A program made the position numbers and the translations under genes. Below are positions 44,629 through 54,155 of a DNA stretch of 64,000 bases, one piece after another. The stretch comes from Geomonas sp. RF6 (GTDB lineage: Bacteria > Desulfobacterota > Desulfuromonadia > Geobacterales > Geobacteraceae). Under the pieces are notes generated by a model. That model saw only the letters and a list, made by a program, of their open reading frames with translations. It did no database searches and was not told the DNA's origin. Location: positions 5,043,001 to 5,107,000 of the forward strand of contig NZ_CP087999.1 of the NCBI RefSeq assembly GCF_021044625.1, in the 5' to 3' direction. How positions within the stretch are numbered: position 1 is the stretch's first letter; every line of letters begins with the position of its first letter.

Positions 44629-46851
44629 TTACAGTTGAATCCGCTCCGGGAGTACGCTCGACTCAACAGGCTTCACCCTCAGCCTGAAAAGCGCCAGTGA
44701 ATGCGCTTCCAGGTCGTACACGTCCCCTACCCTCACCGTCAGGACCTCCGAGGAGGCCGGGTTCCTCACCAGGGGGGGCTCCACGAGGCTGTGCCGCCCC
44801 ATGACGCTTTCCGCCGCGGCCGGGTTCGCGGTGTCCAGGACCAGTTCCCACTGTACGGTATCCCCCCGCCCCGGAATGACGAAGGGAACCTTCTCCACGT
44901 AGGCGTTGAGGAGAATGAGAAACGTATCGTCCAGGAGAAAGTTCCCCTCAGCGTCGACATCCTCGAGAGCGTCACCGGCCAGCCGCACCCCGAAGCAGCG
45001 CATGTTGAAATCGCTGCGGTCGAAGCTGACTTCATCGCCGGTGGAGTGGAACCAGGTGAGGTCCTTCACCTCGGAGGAGCGGACGTTTTTCCCCTGAAAG
45101 AAGTTGCGCCGCCGGAAAACCGGATGGTTGCGCCGGATCTGGATCATGAGCCTCGTAAAGTCAAAGAGGGCCCGCTTGGCGTCGTCGAGGTTCCAGTCGA
45201 GCCAGGAGAGCTCGTTATCCTGGCAGTAGGCGTTGTTGTTCCCCTGCTGGGTCCTGCCGATCTCGTCGCCGGCCTGCAGCATCGGGACCCCCTGCGACAG
45301 GAGAAGCGTCGCCAGGAAATTGCGCTTCTGCCGCTCCCTCAGCACGAGGATCGCCTCGTCTTCCGTCCCCCCTTCCGCGCCGCAGTTCCAGCTCAGGTCG
45401 TTGTCGGCGCCGTCCGTGTTCCCCTGCAGGTTCGCCTCGTTGTGCTTGCCGTTGTAGCTCACCAGATCGTGCAGGGTGAAACCGTCGTGGCAGGTGACGA
45501 AGTTGATGCTGGCGTAGGGGCGCCGCCCTTCCCGGCTGTACAGGTCGCTGGAGCCGGTAAGGCGGTAGCACATGTCATACATCTGCCCCTCGTCGCTGCG
45601 CCAGAAGCGCCTGGTGGTGTCGCGGTAGCGGCCGTTCCACTCGGTCCACAGCACCGGGAAGTTCCCGACCTGGTAGCCGCCGAGCCCCACGTCCCACGGC
45701 TCCGCGATGAGCTTCACCTGGGAGAGGACCGGGTCCTGGTGGATGATGTCGAAGAAGGAGGAGAGCTTGTCTACTTCGTGCAGCTCGCGGGCCAGCGCGG
45801 AGGCGAGATCGAAGCGGAAGCCGTCGACGTGCATATCCTGCACCCAGTAGCGCAGGCTGTCCATGATGAGCTGCAGCACCCGGGGGGTGTTCGTGTTGAG
45901 GGTGTTGCCGCACCCGGTGAAGTCGAGGTAGTAGCGCCGCTCCGGCATGAGATGGTAGTAGCTCGTGTTGTCGATGCCGCGGAAAGAGAGGGTCGGCCCC
46001 ATGTGGTTTCCCTCGGCGGTGTGGTTGTACACCACGTCGAGAATGACTTCGAACCCCTCCTTGTGCAGCGTCTTCACCATGTACTTGAACTCGGCGACGT
46101 GCTTTCCGATGACGCCCGTGCTGGCGTACTGCACAGCCGGTGCGAAGTAGGCGATGGTGTTGTATCCCCAGTAGTTGGAAAGCCCCTGGTCCTCCAGGAT
46201 GCGGTCTGAGATGAACTGGTGCACCGGCATGAGCTCGATCGCGGTCACCCCGAGCGACTTCAGATACGAGAGGGAAGCGGGGGCCACAACCCCCGAGTAG
46301 GTGCCGCGCTGCTCCGGGGCGATTTCCGGGTGGCGCATGGTGAACCCCTTCACGTGCATCTCGTAGATGATGCTCTCGTGGTACGGGGTGCGCAGGAGCT
46401 TGTCCCCTTCCCAGTCGAAGGTCTGGTCCACCACCACGCACTTCGGAAGGCGGCGGGCGCTGTCCCGCTCGTCGAAGGAGAGGTCCCCGCTCTCGTGCCC
46501 GATGGTGTACGAAAAGAGGCTGTCGTCCCAGGCCACCTCCCCCGCGATCGCCTTCGCGTACGGGTCGATGAGGAGCTTGTTCGGGTTGAAGCGCAGGCCG
46601 TCCTCGGGGCGGTACGGGCCGTGCACCCGGTAGCCGTACAGCTGCCCCGGCTGAATCTCACGCAGGTAGGCATGCCACACCTGGTCGGTGACCTCCGACA
46701 TCTGGATCCGCGCGGACTCCGCCTCCGCGTCCGGGGCGTCGAAGAGGCACAGTTCCACCCGCTCGGCATTTTCCGCAAAAAGGGCGAAGTTGACGCCGAA
46801 GCCATCCCAGGTGGCCCCCAGCGGATACGGTTTTCCCGGCCAGATCTTCAT
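44629..46851 (-). CDS. glgX: Glycogen debranching enzyme GlgX/TreX
   Basis: A 740-aa GH13 isoamylase-type enzyme that cuts alpha-1,6 branches of glycogen or maltodextrin. N-terminal CBM48 region (YPLGATWDGFGVNFALFAENAE), then the barrel motifs DVVYNHTAEGN, DGFRFDLASALARE (nucleophile Asp), LIAEPWDVG (acid Glu) and FVTCHDGFTLHDLVSY. GGGAGGGAG precedes the ATG. It follows treY by 31 bp on the same strand, so TreX-like use in the TreXYZ trehalose route is likely. Confidence 0.94.
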   Translation of the reverse strand: MKIWPGKPYPLGATWDGFGVNFALFAENAERVELCLFDAPDAEAESARIQMSEVTDQVWHAYLREIQPGQLYGYRVHGPYRPEDGLRFNPNKLLIDPYAKAIAGEVAWDDSLFSYTIGHESGDLSFDERDSARRLPKCVVVDQTFDWEGDKLLRTPYHESIIYEMHVKGFTMRHPEIAPEQRGTYSGVVAPASLSYLKSLGVTAIELMPVHQFISDRILEDQGLSNYWGYNTIAYFAPAVQYASTGVIGKHVAEFKYMVKTLHKEGFEVILDVVYNHTAEGNHMGPTLSFRGIDNTSYYHLMPERRYYLDFTGCGNTLNTNTPRVLQLIMDSLRYWVQDMHVDGFRFDLASALARELHEVDKLSSFFDIIHQDPVLSQVKLIAEPWDVGLGGYQVGNFPVLWTEWNGRYRDTTRRFWRSDEGQMYDMCYRLTGSSDLYSREGRRPYASINFVTCHDGFTLHDLVSYNGKHNEANLQGNTDGADNDLSWNCGAEGGTEDEAILVLRERQKRNFLATLLLSQGVPMLQAGDEIGRTQQGNNNAYCQDNELSWLDWNLDDAKRALFDFTRLMIQIRRNHPVFRRRNFFQGKNVRSSEVKDLTWFHSTGDEVSFDRSDFNMRCFGVRLAGDALEDVDAEGNFLLDDTFLILLNAYVEKVPFVIPGRGDTVQWELVLDTANPAAAESVMGRHSLVEPPLVRNPASSEVLTVRVGDVYDLEAHSLALFRLRVKPVESSVLPERIQL

Positions 46852-46882
46852 AACTCCCTCCCGTGCAAAACGGCTGCGCCCT

Positions 46883-49822
46883 TTATCGCTTTTCCCTCTC
46901 CAAAAGTGCGACCGGAAATGCCCTCAGCACCTCGCCAAGGTCGATGGCTCCCTCCTTCGTCTCGTACTGGTCGCCGGTGATGACGTTTCTGTAGCGCACA
47001 CCTTCCGACTCCGGCAGCATGAGACGCGAGCCGCCCCACACCCCCTCTCCCAGCGGCTTTCTTTTGCCGCTCAGGGTAAGGCGGGCGAAGAAGCGCGGCG
47101 CCACCACCAGCACTTCCTCCTCGTCGTGACGCCTGGAGAAGGCGCAGACCTCCTGGGCGCGGGCACCCGCCACCTCCAGAGGGGTATAGTTTCCGCTCCC
47201 GAAAAGCTCCTCGTGAGCCTTCCTGAATTGCAGCACCTTGGAAATCAGGAAAAGCTTCACTTTTCCGTCCTCCGGGTTTTCCGCGAGCCCCTGGGCGGTG
47301 GAGGCGCTCCCCTGCTGCGACATCGCGTCCTTCAACTCCGCCAGAAGGGCCGTGCGGTGCTCGAAATCGACCGGCTGCCTGTTGTCCGGGTCGACCAGCC
47401 TGAGATCCCACAGCTCGCTCCCCTGGTAGAAGTCCGGGACGCCGGGGCAGGTGAGCTTCAGGAGGGTCATGGAGAGGGACGCGTACATGCCGCACCAGGC
47501 GACCTGCCGGGCGAAGATCTTCGCGTCGTCGATGAAGGTGCGGTCAGCGAGCACCTCGTCCACAAACTGGCTCACCGCCTGCTCATACGGCTCGTTGGGG
47601 TTGATCCAGCTCGTGTGCTCCTTCGCTTCCCTGAGCGCCTTCTGCATGTACAGCTGGATTCTCTGCGTAAACCTCCCGAACTCCTCCGGATCGTCGTAAT
47701 TGAGGGGCCAGGCGCCCATCAGGGTCTGGTAGAGGAGGTATTCCTTGTTGGCGTTGGGGATGACGTCGTTGTCCACGATCTTCTTGTGCCGGCGGTTCGC
47801 CTTGCTCCAGCGGGTGACCGCACCCGTCCATTCGTCGGGGATCTCGGTGAGGACGTTGATGCGGATGCGGGCGTCCTCGCTCCTTTTCGTGTCGTGCGTG
47901 GTGGTGGCGAGCAGTGCGTGCGGCACCGATTGCACCCGCTCCACGTTCTGGGCGTGGAACTCCTCGAGGGAAAGGCCGAAGCGGTCCGGGTCCCCTCCCA
48001 CTTCGTTGAGCGAGATCAGGCGGTTGTACATGTAAAAGGAGGTGTCCTCCATCCCCTTCGCCATGACCGGGCCGGTGATCTGCTGGAAGCGCATGAGGAA
48101 ATCGAGCCATTCGTGCTTCTGGTCGTCCTCCATGTCGGGGAGGAAGTTGAGGGTCAGGACGTCGCGCACGAAGTCGAAGACGGAGGGGTCGATCCCCTTG
48201 CTCTTTCGCAGCGCCTTGTTCACCGCAAGCTCGATATGCTCCCGGTCCGTCTCGGAGATCTGCAGCGAGTTCGTATAGGTGCGGTACACCGGGAAGAAGG
48301 CGATGACCTCGACGAGGGTCTTTATGAGGCTTTGCAGCGTGTAGTCGCGGGTATGCCTGTTGTTTTCCGCGATGGTGCTCAGGTGGTAGCCGAGGGTATT
48401 GATCTCGCTCGACATGGAGGCGTACATGATGAGCTTCTTCTTCTCGTAGAGAATGTCCTGGAACTTCGTCTGCAGCCCCGTGAAGGAGCGGTAGAAGCCG
48501 TCGAGGGTATCCTGGCTCCCCTGGTCGATGAAGAGCTGGCTTACGCTGTTTACGAAGGAGTAGCCGGTCTCCCCGTGGATCGCCCAGTCAGCCGGCACCC
48601 TTTCGGTCCCGAGAAGAATCTTTTCCCCCACGAGGTAAAACGGCTTGAAATCCGGGTCCTCCGCCAGGAGTTCGTGGAAGCGCTCCAGCATCTGCGCGTC
48701 GGTCTGGTCGTTCTCCTTTTTCTGCATCAACATCCTGCGGAAGGAGGCGTACTGCAGCTGATGGAAATACTTCACCGGGTTATACAGGCCGTCGGCGTGG
48801 TCGACGCGAAATCCGGCCACGTGACCCTGCTCCAGGAGGTCGAGAACGAGTGCGTGCACCTCGTCAAAGACGCTTGCCTCCTCCACCTTGATGGCGCCGA
48901 GCCCGTTGATGTCGAAGAAGCGGCGGTAGTTGATCTCCTCCGTCGCGACCCGCCAGTGCGCCACCCGGAAAGACTGCTGCTGCAGCAGGCGCTCCAGGAG
49001 TGCGAACGATGAGGGATCGGCCGTATCTCCGTTGTAGATCCTCACGTTCTCGTCGATAAAGGCCTTTACCTTTTCGCTGTCCCGATAGAGCTGCCACAGC
49101 CTCTTCTTCCCCACCTCCGCGTCGTCGTACCGTTTCTTCGTAAGCTCCGGATCGGTCTCCGTCTCCGAGGGCAAGGCGCCAAGGAGACCGATCACGCTTT
49201 GCAGCTGCCCGACCGTCTCGGGTGCGAGAGACTGCTGCAACTCCTCCATCCGGTGCGACAGGATAAGGGGATAGCTCCTGGGAGAAAGGGGGAAGTTGTG
49301 CTCGTAGTAGGCGACGGAAAAGCCGTCCGGCTGGTAGGTGACCTGGAGCTCCTGGCTCTCCAGGATCTTTCCGAACTGTGCTCCCAGCACCGGCAGGAGA
49401 ACCTTGTCGGTCAGCTGGCGCTTCACCGGCGCCCAGTTGATGTCGAAGTAGCCGGCGTGCTGTGCGCTCTTGCCGTTTTCCAGGACGTCCTGCCACCACC
49501 TGTTGTCGCGGCACTCCACGCACATGTGGTTCGGCACGATGTCGAGGATCTGGCTCATGCCGTGCTTCTTCAGCGTTTCCAGGTACTCCCGGAACTCCTC
49601 CTCGGTACCTACCTCCGGATTTATGGAGCGGTGGTCCACGATGTCGTAGCCATGGAGACTGCCGGGCCTCGCCTTGAGATAGGGGGAGGCGTAGATGTGC
49701 GTGATGCCGAGCTCGGCGAGATAGGGGATCAGGGAGGTAACCGTCTTGAATCCGAGATCCTTATTGAACTGAAGCCGGTACGTCGCGACCGGTACGCAAG
49801 CCGTTGATTTTTCTGCTGGCAT
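46883..49822 (-). CDS. treY: Maltooligosyl trehalose synthase
   Basis: A 979-aa GH13 enzyme that turns the reducing-end alpha-1,4 bond of maltodextrins into alpha,alpha-1,1, the first committed step of TreY-TreZ trehalose synthesis. It starts VATYRLQFNKDLGFKTV and shows THIYASPYLKARPGSLHGYD, DIVPNHM, GFRVDHADGLYNP (nucleophile Asp), LVGEKILLGTE (acid Glu) and LATTTHDTKRSEDARIRINV. Length is in the family range. It is followed by glgX. TreZ is not in this window. Confidence 0.95.
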   Translation of the reverse strand: MPAEKSTACVPVATYRLQFNKDLGFKTVTSLIPYLAELGITHIYASPYLKARPGSLHGYDIVDHRSINPEVGTEEEFREYLETLKKHGMSQILDIVPNHMCVECRDNRWWQDVLENGKSAQHAGYFDINWAPVKRQLTDKVLLPVLGAQFGKILESQELQVTYQPDGFSVAYYEHNFPLSPRSYPLILSHRMEELQQSLAPETVGQLQSVIGLLGALPSETETDPELTKKRYDDAEVGKKRLWQLYRDSEKVKAFIDENVRIYNGDTADPSSFALLERLLQQQSFRVAHWRVATEEINYRRFFDINGLGAIKVEEASVFDEVHALVLDLLEQGHVAGFRVDHADGLYNPVKYFHQLQYASFRRMLMQKKENDQTDAQMLERFHELLAEDPDFKPFYLVGEKILLGTERVPADWAIHGETGYSFVNSVSQLFIDQGSQDTLDGFYRSFTGLQTKFQDILYEKKKLIMYASMSSEINTLGYHLSTIAENNRHTRDYTLQSLIKTLVEVIAFFPVYRTYTNSLQISETDREHIELAVNKALRKSKGIDPSVFDFVRDVLTLNFLPDMEDDQKHEWLDFLMRFQQITGPVMAKGMEDTSFYMYNRLISLNEVGGDPDRFGLSLEEFHAQNVERVQSVPHALLATTTHDTKRSEDARIRINVLTEIPDEWTGAVTRWSKANRRHKKIVDNDVIPNANKEYLLYQTLMGAWPLNYDDPEEFGRFTQRIQLYMQKALREAKEHTSWINPNEPYEQAVSQFVDEVLADRTFIDDAKIFARQVAWCGMYASLSMTLLKLTCPGVPDFYQGSELWDLRLVDPDNRQPVDFEHRTALLAELKDAMSQQGSASTAQGLAENPEDGKVKLFLISKVLQFRKAHEELFGSGNYTPLEVAGARAQEVCAFSRRHDEEEVLVVAPRFFARLTLSGKRKPLGEGVWGGSRLMLPESEGVRYRNVITGDQYETKEGAIDLGEVLRAFPVALLEREKR

Positions 49823-49883
49823 GGAAGCCCCCTTTTCTCGCAGCGGGGGCGCGACGATCTGTTCGCGCCGCCCGTCACATTAA

Positions 49884-49911
49884 AAAATACCAAATCCATA
49901 TCGCTATTCAA
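49884..49911 (-). promoter_or_regulatory. Candidate sigma70 promoter of treY-glgX
   Basis: Minus strand TTGAAT, 16 nt, TATTTT, about 60 bp before the treY start. Weak match, by eye. Confidence 0.3.
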
Positions 49912-49920
49912 TGATGCAGC

Positions 49921-49948
49921 GGAGGACGCTCTCGGTGATGCGTCCTCC
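49921..49948. other. Stem-loop upstream of treY
   Basis: GGAGGACGC-loop of 10-GCGTCCTCC, 9-bp perfect arms. No T-tract on either side. It could be a T-less terminator for the receiver gene at 50074 or an operator for treY. Confidence 0.4.
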
Positions 49949-50073
49949 TGATTAGGCGGGAAAATATGGGAGGTTCAGAAGATGAGGGATGTACCTGCGG
50001 GCTAAAACGTCTGTCTGGCAGGCGTCCTATGGGGGTGGGCCGAGGGAAAGGTTGTGCGGTCGGGGGTCGGGGG

Positions 50074-50466
50074 CTAGGAAATCTCCCGCTCCGCCTCTGC
50101 AATGCTTTTTTCTATGGCGGAAAAGAGTTTCCGATGGTCCACCGGCTTGGGGATGCACTGCGTAATCCCCGCCTCCTTGCTTCTTGTCCTGTATTCCGGT
50201 ATGTCACAATAGGCCGAAACAAGTATGATCTCCGCATCGGGCTGCAGGCGCTTTATTTCCGAGGCCATGGAGATCCCGTCGAGCACCGGCATCTGCATGT
50301 CTGTCAGGACCAGCTCCGGTTTGTGCTTCTTGTAGAGCTGCAGCCCCTCCAGGCCGTTCTCCGCGACAAGGAGCGTCATCTGCGGAAACTTCAGCGAGAT
50401 CGCCTTGCTGATAAGCCCCCTGCCGACCGGGTCATCTTCTACATACAAAAGCGCCAGCTTTGCCAT
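50074..50466 (-). CDS. Single-domain response regulator (receiver only)
   Basis: A 130-aa receiver domain: LALLYVEDD, phospho-acceptor D56 in LVLTDMQMPVLDG, VSAYCD and IPKPVDHRKLFSAIE. I chose the ATG at 50466 (AAGGAG about 5 nt upstream); the open frame upstream runs into the divergent gene's region and lacks receiver sequence. No kinase is adjacent. It resembles the receiver at 41364-41750. Confidence 0.88.
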   Translation of the reverse strand: MAKLALLYVEDDPVGRGLISKAISLKFPQMTLLVAENGLEGLQLYKKHKPELVLTDMQMPVLDGISMASEIKRLQPDAEIILVSAYCDIPEYRTRSKEAGITQCIPKPVDHRKLFSAIEKSIAEAEREIS

Positions 50467-50535
50467 ACCTGCTCCTTGTGGCGTCCCATGGGGACGGGAA
50501 GTGACTGGAATATAGCGGTACCAAAAGGAGAACCA

Positions 50536-50805
50536 ATGCAACCAATTGCGGCAAGAATTCTTGCCAACGAAGACGTCGTAAGGGTGAGGGCGGAGATCCC
50601 CGAGGGGCATCTACATCTGCGCACCACCATCGAACTCGCCGACGGCACCTCCCTCACCTTTCAGGAAGCGACGATCGCTGCCATCGCCCGCGCCTACCTC
50701 GCAGTGAAGGCCGACCCGCTGCGGACCCGCATAGAGCTCACAGGACAAAAGGTGGCGCGGCGCAAGCGAGGGTACGCGGAGTGGCAGCTGCTGGAGGAGC
50801 CTTGA
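50536..50805 (+). CDS. Small conserved-looking protein of unknown function
   Basis: 89 aa, MQPIAARILANEDVVRVRAE to the end QLLEEP. Predicted soluble, with alternating charged and hydrophobic strands then a basic tail (GQKVARRKRGYAEW). AAAGGAG lies 6 nt before the ATG, a strong start signal that separates it from a longer meaningless frame upstream. It is divergent from the receiver gene (69 bp between starts) and convergent with cydB. No family recognised. Confidence 0.7.
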   Translation: MQPIAARILANEDVVRVRAEIPEGHLHLRTTIELADGTSLTFQEATIAAIARAYLAVKADPLRTRIELTGQKVARRKRGYAEWQLLEEP

Positions 50806-50832
50806 GCGGCAGACTCTTCTCCCCGGATCACG

Positions 50833-51852
50833 CTACTCCTCCACATCCGGCGGCGCCTCCGGATTCGGCTCCCCTCTGAAGGTCCAGTAAAGGAATATGA
50901 GCGACGGGACAAGTACAAGGCTTCCCACCGGCACCACGACAAGAAAGGCGACCAGAGCCTCGCGGGGGGCAGCGGCGGCGGAGAGCGTGAGGGTGCCGAT
51001 CAGGAGATCGGGATAAATAGCGGCAGCAAAACCTGCGATCGTTGCCGCCACAGTCCCCGCCCCGAAAAACTGGGCCCAGAGGTAGCGGCGACGCCAGAGC
51101 GCCCCCTGGGTGGCGATCCCTCCGGCAACCGCGAGGCAGACGACGGCAACGACCCACGGTCTGAAGAGGCGGTCGGCAAAGAGAGGCGCGCTGAAGCGTG
51201 CAACCGGTATCTGCAGCGCCGTGACGACGCCGAGAACGATGCCGGCAAGGATGCCGCGAATGCGGAAATCATCCTGCAGATCCCCCTTTGTGCGCACCGT
51301 CATGTACAGCGGCGCGAGGTAGGCGCATACGGCGACTCCGATGACGCCGCCGGTGAGGTTGAAGGGCGTGACCCAGGACCAGAGCGGCGGGCGGACCTGC
51401 GAGCTTGCCGCATAGATCGTCCCGGACGCGGCGGCGGTGACGGAAACCCCGAGAGCAAAGGGGGTGAGGACGCTGGAGATCTCGAAAAAACGCGCCAGCA
51501 CAGGGACGCCTGTCCCCGTCTCCTTTCCGAAGTGGCGGAAGGCAAAGGCGGCACCGCGGAAAGTGATCCCCACAAGGGCGATGGTCAGCGGCACAAGGAG
51601 GGTCGTGCACAGGTCGGCGAACCCCTTCGGGAAGGCGGTGAAGAGGGTCACCACCACGAAGATGAGCCAGACGTGGTTCGTTTCCCATACCGGCCCGATG
51701 GCGTCAAAGAGCTTCTCCCGCTGCGCCCGCGCCCGCGGGCCGGAGGAGAGCGCCGTCCAGATTCCGCCGCCGAAGTCGGCGCCGGCAAAGACGGCGTACA
51801 TGACGAGGCCGAGAAAGAGGACCCCTGCCGCCAGCAGCTCAAGGCGCACCAT
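50833..51852 (-). CDS. cydB: Cytochrome bd-type quinol oxidase subunit II
   Basis: A 339-aa integral membrane subunit of a bd/CIO-type quinol oxidase, which reduces O2 with quinol. It starts VRLELLAAGVLFLGLVMYAV and has AGADFGGGIW, GPVWETNHVWLIFVVVTLFTAFP and LLVPLTIALVGITFRGAAFAF, all typical of CydB. It overlaps the cydA end by 14 bp. In an otherwise anaerobic type of organism it probably serves oxygen removal or microaerobic respiration. Confidence 0.94.
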   Translation of the reverse strand: MVRLELLAAGVLFLGLVMYAVFAGADFGGGIWTALSSGPRARAQREKLFDAIGPVWETNHVWLIFVVVTLFTAFPKGFADLCTTLLVPLTIALVGITFRGAAFAFRHFGKETGTGVPVLARFFEISSVLTPFALGVSVTAAASGTIYAASSQVRPPLWSWVTPFNLTGGVIGVAVCAYLAPLYMTVRTKGDLQDDFRIRGILAGIVLGVVTALQIPVARFSAPLFADRLFRPWVVAVVCLAVAGGIATQGALWRRRYLWAQFFGAGTVAATIAGFAAAIYPDLLIGTLTLSAAAAPREALVAFLVVVPVGSLVLVPSLIFLYWTFRGEPNPEAPPDVEE

Positions 51853-53161
51853 AAGGCCCCTCCCCCGGACCGCCCCCTGCGGGCTCGCCGCCCAGAAGTA
51901 GCTTCAGCAGTCCTGCAGTCAATGCCAGGTACACCAGAAGAAAGAGCAGAAAGATGGGGCCTATCCCCGGGCTCACCGTCACCCCCTGCTCCGTGCGCAG
52001 AAAACCGACCACCACCCACGGCTGCCGCCCGAACTCCGTCACCATCCACCCCGCCTCCAGCGCGATCATCCCGAACGGTCCGGCAAAGAGAAGTGACCAC
52101 AACGACCACTTGTCCAGGGGAACCTCCCGGTGCCGCAGGCGCCGCCACCAGAAGCGGCAGGCAGCAACGAACATGACGAAGAAGGAGCCGACCATCAGGT
52201 CGAAGAAGGGGTGCACCAGACGGGGATCGGGCACGTCTGAGGCTGGAAAGGCGTCGAGCCCTTCCACCACTGCGTTCAGGTCGCGGTGCGCGAGGAAGCT
52301 CAAGAGTTTCGGCACCTCGAGGCCGAAGTGCACCTCCCCCGTCGCGGGATCGGGCCATCCCCCCATCACCAGAGGTGCTCCTCTGGAAGTCTTGAAATGA
52401 GCCTCCATGGCGGCAAGCTTCGGCTTTTCATGCTGGGCCACGAAATAGGCTGCCCAGTCTCCGGAGAGGAACATGAGCGGCAGGCAGATCGTCCCCACGG
52501 CCAGGGAGAGGGTGAGGGCGCGCTTCCCGTCCTCGTCGATGCGGCCACGCAGGAAGCGCCAGGCGTACATCCCGGAAAGAGCGAAGGCTGTGGCGACATA
52601 GGCGGCGATCGTTCCGTGCAGCGCCTGGTGGGGCCAGGCGGGGTTGAAGAACGCCTTCAACGGCTGCACCTGCGCCGGGACCCCGTTCACCAGCCTGAAC
52701 CCTGCAGGGGTATTCATCCAGGAGTTCGCGCTGATGACAAAGAGCGCAGAGGTGGCCGCCGCCACGGTAAGGGGGATGGTGCACAGAAAGATCGCCCTGC
52801 GCGACAGCCTCCTCTCGCCGTAGCTGTACAAGGCGAGAAAGATCGCCTCGGTAAAGAAGGCGAACCCCTCCATGGAGAAGGCAAACCCCACCAGGGGACC
52901 GCTGAACTCCATGAAGCGGGGCCACAGGAGCCCGAGCTCGAAGGAGAGAATGGTGCCGGAGACAGCACCGACGGCGAAGAGGACGGCGGCGGGGCGGATC
53001 CAGCCGCGGGCGATGCGGTGGTAACTGTCGTCGCCACTGGAAAGGGAGAGTCCCTCGGCCATCATCAACATGAAAGGGAGCCCGATCCCGATGGTGGCGT
53101 AGATGATGTGAAACGCCAGGGAGATTCCCATCAGCGCGCGGGCAGACAGCAGGTTGTCCAT
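51839..53161 (-). CDS. cydA: Cytochrome bd-type quinol oxidase subunit I
   Basis: A 440-aa heme-bearing subunit with about nine helices. N-terminal ARALMGISLAFHIIYATIGIG carries the heme b595-type His; FSMEGFAFFTEAIFLALYSYG and SANSWMNTPAGF are CydA hallmarks. WMVTEFGRQPWVV supplies the C-terminal signature. The Q-loop region is short, as in the CIO/CydA short-loop group. It lies between the YgiD-like dioxygenase gene (21 bp upstream) and cydB. Confidence 0.95.
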   Translation of the reverse strand: MDNLLSARALMGISLAFHIIYATIGIGLPFMLMMAEGLSLSSGDDSYHRIARGWIRPAAVLFAVGAVSGTILSFELGLLWPRFMEFSGPLVGFAFSMEGFAFFTEAIFLALYSYGERRLSRRAIFLCTIPLTVAAATSALFVISANSWMNTPAGFRLVNGVPAQVQPLKAFFNPAWPHQALHGTIAAYVATAFALSGMYAWRFLRGRIDEDGKRALTLSLAVGTICLPLMFLSGDWAAYFVAQHEKPKLAAMEAHFKTSRGAPLVMGGWPDPATGEVHFGLEVPKLLSFLAHRDLNAVVEGLDAFPASDVPDPRLVHPFFDLMVGSFFVMFVAACRFWWRRLRHREVPLDKWSLWSLLFAGPFGMIALEAGWMVTEFGRQPWVVVGFLRTEQGVTVSPGIGPIFLLFLLVYLALTAGLLKLLLGGEPAGGGPGEGPYGAP

Positions 53162-53182
53162 ACCTCTTCCTCTCTTTTTTCC

Positions 53183-53962
53183 CTACCCCATCCTCACCGC
53201 GAGCATGGAGACGGAGCCCCCATCGACCCCTTCGACCGGAAAGGTGATGCGATCCTTCTCCTTGCGGGCCCCCAGGACATACAGGAGGGGGAGGTAGTGG
53301 TCCGGCGTCGGGACGGAGAGCATGGCGTCGCGCCCGAGCTCCTCGTAGGAGACCAGCTGGGGATCATCGCCTGCGACCAGCAGCTCTCGCACCCGCTCCT
53401 CAAATCGCGCCGCCCACTCGTACGGCTTTCCCCCACCCTCCCCCCAGGCATAGGAATGCAGGTTGTGCACTAGGTTGCCGCTGCCGAGGAGGAGAACCCC
53501 TTCGTCGCGCAGCGGCAGGAGGCGCTTGCCAAGGGCGTAGTGGAAGGGTGCCGGTTGCCGCTCGTCGATGCTCAGCTGTACGACAGGTATGGAGGCATCC
53601 GGAAAGAGGTGCTTGAGCACCGACCACGTCCCATGATCGAGTCCCCAGCTTTCATCCAACTCCGCGGATACCGGAGCGAGAAGCTCTTTCACCCGTTCGG
53701 CAAGTCCGGGGCTCCCGGGAGCAGGGTAGTGCACATCGTAGAGCTCCTGGGGAAAGCCGCCGAAATCATGGATAGTGCGCGGAGCCGCATTCGCCATCAC
53801 GGCGCAGCGCGGGATGTACCAGTGGGCTGAGATGGAAAGGATAGCCGACGGGCGGCGGAGGGATCTTCCGATCTTCTCCCATCCGCGGGTGTAGCTATTT
53901 GTGTAGAGAGCGTTGAGTGGGTTGCCATGCCCCACGAAAAGAGCCGGCATTGTTGCGGCCAT
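53183..53962 (-). CDS. YgiD/DODA-type extradiol dioxygenase family protein
   Basis: A 259-aa class III (LigB-like) enzyme. Metal-binding histidines are visible in VGHGNPLNAL, SISAHWYIPR and the C-terminal TPDHYLPLLYVLGA; LDHGTWSVLKHLFP is the other conserved block. Family members open catechol-type rings such as L-DOPA; the physiological substrate in bacteria is usually unknown. AAGGAGG precedes the ATG. It is the first gene of an apparent operon with cydA and cydB, an unusual pairing of an O2-using enzyme with an oxidase. Confidence 0.88.
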   Translation of the reverse strand: MAATMPALFVGHGNPLNALYTNSYTRGWEKIGRSLRRPSAILSISAHWYIPRCAVMANAAPRTIHDFGGFPQELYDVHYPAPGSPGLAERVKELLAPVSAELDESWGLDHGTWSVLKHLFPDASIPVVQLSIDERQPAPFHYALGKRLLPLRDEGVLLLGSGNLVHNLHSYAWGEGGGKPYEWAARFEERVRELLVAGDDPQLVSYEELGRDAMLSVPTPDHYLPLLYVLGARKEKDRITFPVEGVDGGSVSMLAVRMG

Positions 53963-54075
53963 GCTTCCCCCTCCTTGTCATTCAAAAACACCGACAGCTG
54001 CAATACCACTGGAGTTTACCATGAACTTCGGAGGAAGCCCGTCCTGTGGCTATTTCAGCGGCAGAAACCGTCAAA

Positions 54076-54105
54076 TTGACACCTTTTAATCCGGTATGTT
54101 ACGCT
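54076..54105 (+). promoter_or_regulatory. Candidate sigma70 promoter of the small lipoprotein gene
   Basis: TTGACA (54076-54081), 18-nt spacer, TACGCT (54100-54105), 50 bp before the ATG. The -35 is perfect; the -10 is moderate. Confidence 0.5.
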
Positions 54106-54155
54106 GCTGATGGAGACAAACCTAAAGCCGACGCGTTACATCCGGGAGCCACATC

